Part shown: piece after piece, positions 7,686 through 10,232 of the stretch
Numbering within the stretch: the first letter of the stretch is position 1
Layout: every line of letters starts with the position of its first letter
Origin: Terfezia claveryi
Taxonomy: Eukaryota > Ascomycota > Pezizomycetes > Pezizales > Pezizaceae
NCBI GenBank assembly: GCA_015179025.1
Contig: WHUX01000790.1
Span: forward strand, 1-10,232
Direction: 5' to 3'
Length of the DNA stretch: 10,232 nucleotides
The notes under the pieces: generated by a model
Told to the model about the DNA's origin: nothing
Seen by the model: the letters and a program-made list of their open reading frames with translations, nothing else
The model's database searches: none
Translations under genes and position numbers: made by a program

Positions 7686-7961
7686 GGTTGTTCATTAACA
7701 ATTTTCTGAGGTTTAATTGTATCTACTACTTTTGTGTTTGATTGTTGTATTTTATTGCATCTTTGCTTGTATGTTTGTTGGATGACTATAGCCTAAAGCA
7801 AGGGGTATTTCGTTTTTGTATTGTTTTTGGATGTGTAAGGAAGTGGCTTACTCATACCCTATGACTAACCCTTTCCCTCACAAATGTATTTCTTATGTAT
7901 TTTCTTACTCAGCAAGCATCTCAAAACATACAACATTCTGTGTGCTGTCTGCCTTGCGAGT
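7686..7961. other. T-rich non-coding stretch
   Basis: No supported gene. The plus strand is rich in T and TG, and short frames here have no protein character. It could be the 3' flank of the decayed gene ending at 7560. Confidence 0.4.
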
Positions 7962-8011
7962 ATTTCACATGCTTTCACATGCTTTCACATGCTTTCACAT
8001 GCTTTCACATG
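7962..8011 (+). repeat. CTTTCACATG decamer, about five copies
   Basis: Four exact copies of GCTTTCACAT (7971-8010) after one diverged copy (TATTTCACAT, 7961-7970), finishing with G at 8011. It abuts the first possible LTR start at 8010, whose TGTATAAG overlaps the final CACATG. The exactness suggests recent slippage. Confidence 0.9.
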
Positions 8012-8071
8012 TATAAGTCAAGTTAAGACTTAACCTATTTTGTACTAAATAGTATTTGGAAGTACTATCTA

Positions 8072-8095
8072 AAAGATCAGATGATGCTGATCTTT
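8072..8095. repeat. 9-bp inverted repeat, 6-nt loop
   Basis: AAAGATCAG and CTGATCTTT are perfect complements around ATGATG. The string TCAGATGATG occurs here and again at 8110-8119, just inside the alternative LTR start, which supports including this segment in the LTR. Confidence 0.6.
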
Positions 8096-8163
8096 ATCAC
8101 ATGTAAGGGTCAGATGATGGTGCATTGCCTCAGCACTGGCCTAGCACTGCCCCATTGGAAACA

Positions 8164-8170
8164 TATATAG
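8164..8170 (+). promoter_or_regulatory. Possible TATA box of the LTR
   Basis: TATATAG, followed by a CT-rich segment (TCCCCTGAATTTCC) where transcription could start. Position in the front half of the LTR fits the U3 promoter of retroelements. Inferred from position only. Confidence 0.35.
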
Positions 8171-8396
8171 TCCCCTGAATTTCCTTCAGTTGGATAGAGA
8201 GTTAGAACTCAGAACATAGTTAGAGTACAATCAATATAGAAGTTCCACTGGTTAATCTTCTAAGTGCCTTTGGCACTCCTATACTACTTTACCTATTACA
8301 GTAATCTTATGCTACTGGTAATAACTTTAATAGTGAGATAACAATACACTATTAGTAATCTACTTTGTAGTATACATTACTAGCCTGAGATTATCT

Positions 8397-8426
8397 GATT
8401 AGATTAGATCCTTATCTAATCTAATC
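8397..8426. repeat. 13-bp perfect hairpin near the LTR 3' end
   Basis: GATTAGATTAGAT pairs fully with ATCTAATCTAATC around CCTT. It lies 24 bp before the LTR end, in the region expected to be R or U5 and so present in the element's RNA. It could help RNA folding, 3' end formation or priming; the role is not known. Confidence 0.75.
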
Positions 8427-8526
8427 TGATTGTCCAGTCCCCCTATTACACTTTACATTTTTTTAATCTAAGAACTTGATTCTTACCTAACTAGGAAGGC
8501 CTGATCAACCTTACCTAATCAACAAA

Positions 8527-8550
8527 GTTTCTACCAACAAGAGTAGAAAC
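8527..8550. repeat. 8-bp inverted repeat downstream of the LTR
   Basis: GTTTCTAC and GTAGAAAC flank an 8-nt loop in the untranslated leader between the LTR and the gag-like region. Confidence 0.5.
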
Positions 8551-8606
8551 TAAAGCCAGTATAAGCCTACAGCACAAAGTATAGTAGCACAAAGTCTGAC
8601 AGTCAG

Positions 8607-8666
8607 CAGTAAGACTATCCTCCAAATAGCAACAGTAAGACTATTAACAAATAGCAACCAGTAAAG
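8607..8666 (+). repeat. 26-bp direct repeat, about 2.3 copies
   Basis: CAGTAAGACTAT plus CAAATAGCAA recurs at 8607 and 8633, with a partial CAGTAAAG at 8659. The third copy runs into the first gag-like codons (TSKAYKCSTPE), so it may be a leader duplication. Confidence 0.65.
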
Positions 8667-10232
8667 CCTATAAGTGTAGTACTCCTGAAACTGGCAAGCA
8701 AAAAGGTTGTAGGAAAAATTGGACATTGAGGAAAAATACAAAGAAACTTGGGAAAACTTCAAGACCTATCCTTACCAAGTCAAAGCAAAAAGAATAGCAA
8801 GAGACTATTTTAGAAAGCTCCAACAGAAAGAGAAGGCTAAAAAGTCAATTAAGGAAGCAGAAAAGTCAAAAACTTTAATTGAAATAGAAAAGGTAGCAAA
8901 AGAAAACAAAACTACCTAATTTGGAACTCTGAGACCTGGAAACTGCCTCAGAAGTCCAATAAGGGTGAGGATTATAGGAACAAGTCCTTCAATATCCAAA
9001 CTCCAGAGAGTATCCCAGCCCCACTCTCTACCTAGCCTAAAGAAAAATTGGAATTCTCCCAGTAAGCAGAACAAGGAAAGTTTCTGTACCTCTCCCTCCA
9101 AAAAGAACACAAGTACCTAGCAGTCCAACCCCTATCTTTCCACTAACTTTCTTCCAGCATTTAAAGGAAACCCTGCTCCCACAACAATCTCATCAACAAA
9201 AGTAACCCTTTTACCCTTCAACCTCCTCTTTCCTACCATAGTCAACCTTGGTATCAGAAGCAACAGAAAGAGAATAAGAAGGAAGTTGATAAGAAGTAGA
9301 TCCTTCCTCATTAGGATCCATCTTAAAGAAAGCAGGAATAGAAGAAACAGAGTCCAAGAATCAGTGGTATAATATCTGATAGACATGGAGATCCTAAACA
9401 AAAAAGTACTAGTGTAATGGAAGGAGGAGAGAGCTAGGAAAGGCAGGAGAAAGGCAATGACAAGTGAGGAGCTAGAAGCACTCAAGGCCAAGTTAGTCAA
9501 TACCCCTAAAAAAAAGTTCCAACTGGGAAAGAAATTCCAGAAAAGGATATAGAAACAAGGAAATAGTCATTGGGCCTAATTCATCAATGCCTGAAGTGAG
9601 GATTGTAACACCTCCTGCAACAAAAGCCTTTTGGGACAAAAATGAGTATCATAGTACCAAAGGATATCACAGGTATTTATATACCTAACAATAAACAACA
9701 TGTTATCAAAAAGGAAAAAGGAACTATTGCTGAGCAGCAGAAAAGTTCATGATTTTCAACTGAAAGAACAATTTGACAAGTCAGTTCAAATAGACTTTCA
9801 ACTCTCATCAACCTCAAAAGCAGTATGGCCTTACCCAACCTATAACCCATGTAAAGGAGTTCCATGGCTAGCATTAAACTGGCCTTTCCTGATACAGTAC
9901 ATGCTTATGGGTAACCTGTATGACCTGGAAACTCCAGAAATAGTACCTCCAATAACAGAACCTGTAGAAACCTTTGAGGAAATAGGAAGAAAACTGTTTG
10001 GAGCTGAGGCAAAGGTAAGGGGAAAAGTGTGCAGTATGAAGAAGAGGATGATGGAGATTATGAAACAGATATAGGAGAAATATCTAAAAAGACATGACAC
10101 ACCACCTAAAGATAGGAAAAAGCCAACACATACCAAAAAGAGTAAGACTCCTGATAAGAAGTCTAATAGAGCTCTAGTAGTGTGGCTGGAGGTGCAGTGA
10201 GGACCCAGGATCTGGATCTGAGGGTGATAAAT
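8650..10232 (+). pseudogene. Broken gag-like coding region of an LTR retrotransposon, cut by window edge
   Basis: A-rich plus strand with protein-like pieces in shifting frames: SKAYKCSTPETGKQKGC (about 8660-8710); DIEEKYKETWENFKTYPYQV and a Lys-rich helix (8713-8919); TWKLPQKSNKGEDYRNKSFN (in 8916-9146); EELEALKAKLVNTPKKK (in 9385-9552, one TAA at 9415-9417); PEVRIVTPPATKAFWDKNEY (about 9590-9650); a 124-codon ORF at 9700-10074; YEEEDDGDYETDIGEI (about 10030-10080); and DTPPKDRKKPTHTKKSKTPD (about 10095-10160). Charged, Lys/Glu-rich, low-complexity protein just inside an LTR suits a Gag. No CCHC zinc knuckle, protease or reverse transcriptase is in view, so Gypsy or Copia type cannot be settled. 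The start is unknown; frames shift repeatedly, so this copy is inactive. Confidence 0.5.
9700..10074 (+). CDS. Longest open stretch of the gag-like region
   Basis: 124 codons from ATG at 9700, with segments KVHDFQLKEQFDKSVQIDFQ, AVWPYPTYNPCKGVPWLALN and ETPEIVPPITEPVETFEEIG. The last 30 codons turn Met/Lys-rich (KKRMMEIMKQI) where another frame becomes the acidic YEEEDDGDYETD, so a frameshift near 10015 probably hides the original continuation. The ATG is probably internal to a longer lost frame. No domain recognised. Confidence 0.4.
   Translation: MLSKRKKELLLSSRKVHDFQLKEQFDKSVQIDFQLSSTSKAVWPYPTYNPCKGVPWLALNWPFLIQYMLMGNLYDLETPEIVPPITEPVETFEEIGRKLFGAEAKVRGKVCSMKKRMMEIMKQI

Larger units (their letters stand above)
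8010..8450 (+). mobile_element. Probable 5' LTR of a retrotransposon
   Basis: The sequence ends CCCTATTACA at 8450 and is followed by A-rich gag-like DNA. Two starts are possible: TGTAA at 8102, which forms a perfect TGTAA...TTACA pair (349 bp), or TGTATAAG at 8010 (TGTA...TACA, 441 bp). Both sit in a TCACATGTA context. A TATATAG box (8164-8170) lies in the expected place, and the 5' part holds small inverted repeats as many LTR promoters do. No partner LTR or target duplication is visible because the element leaves the window, and no tRNA primer site was recognised after 8450. Confidence 0.55.

Noticed and set aside
7493..7741. 82-codon plus-strand ORF with MENMSRIENLSWMENM repeats
   Set aside because: Its first part is a shifted frame of the acidic tail and its middle is array F, whose 18-bp period keeps any frame open.
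8451..8480. tRNA primer-binding site after the LTR
   Set aside because: CTTTACATTTTTTTAATC matches no tRNA 3' end the annotator recognises.
9132..9500. 122-codon minus-strand ORF, Leu/Ser/Phe-rich
   Set aside because: Antisense of Lys/Glu-rich A-rich gag-like DNA, which automatically gives such hydrophobic readings; the plus strand has the better protein pieces.
9840..10136. 98-codon minus-strand ORF
   Set aside because: Lies opposite the 9700-10074 plus-strand frame and has the same antisense hydrophobic character.

Overview
The window looks like repeat-rich, gene-poor DNA from a filamentous fungus, most likely a basidiomycete. The reasons are an AT-leaning composition, short introns of about 45-55 nt with GTAAGT-type donors and CTAAC-type branch sites, a BED/hAT transposase of fungal type, and the start of an LTR retroelement. 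No bacterial signals, tRNA or rRNA genes were seen. The species cannot be named from sequence alone. No intact host gene was found; every substantial coding signal is decayed.

Layout. (1) 1-2197, minus: a hAT-family transposase pseudogene. It runs off the left edge inside its C-terminal dimerisation domain. (2) 2447-2516: a 20-bp tandem array. (3) 2592-4930, minus: a long decayed multi-exon reading frame of unknown family, with consistent intron phases but about 20 in-frame stops. (4) 5000-5813, plus: a short disordered ORF, coding-like scraps and a 12-bp array. (5) 6005-7560, plus: a second decayed gene of unknown family, with a basic start, a 60-bp internal repeat and a very acidic end. (6) 7598-7685: an 18-bp array, followed by T-rich non-coding DNA. 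(7) 7962-8011: a 10-bp tandem repeat. (8) 8010-8450: a probable LTR, followed by an A-rich, broken gag-like region that leaves the window on the right.

The most striking feature is a dispersed family of small tandem arrays built on the core TGTCAYGGA (Y = C or T). At least seven clusters and one lone copy lie between 269 and 7680, in both orientations. Each array has its own repeat length (about 12, 14/19, 15, 18 or 20 bp) but keeps the core. Two interrupt the hAT pseudogene, one lies inside the unknown minus-strand gene, and others sit just beyond gene ends. None was found in the LTR element. This is the best candidate here for something undescribed.

The decayed minus-strand gene and the plus-strand coding signals diverge from about 4930-5000. 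They could be two genes of one large element, but that is inference. All coordinates and translations were worked out by hand, and no database search was possible.
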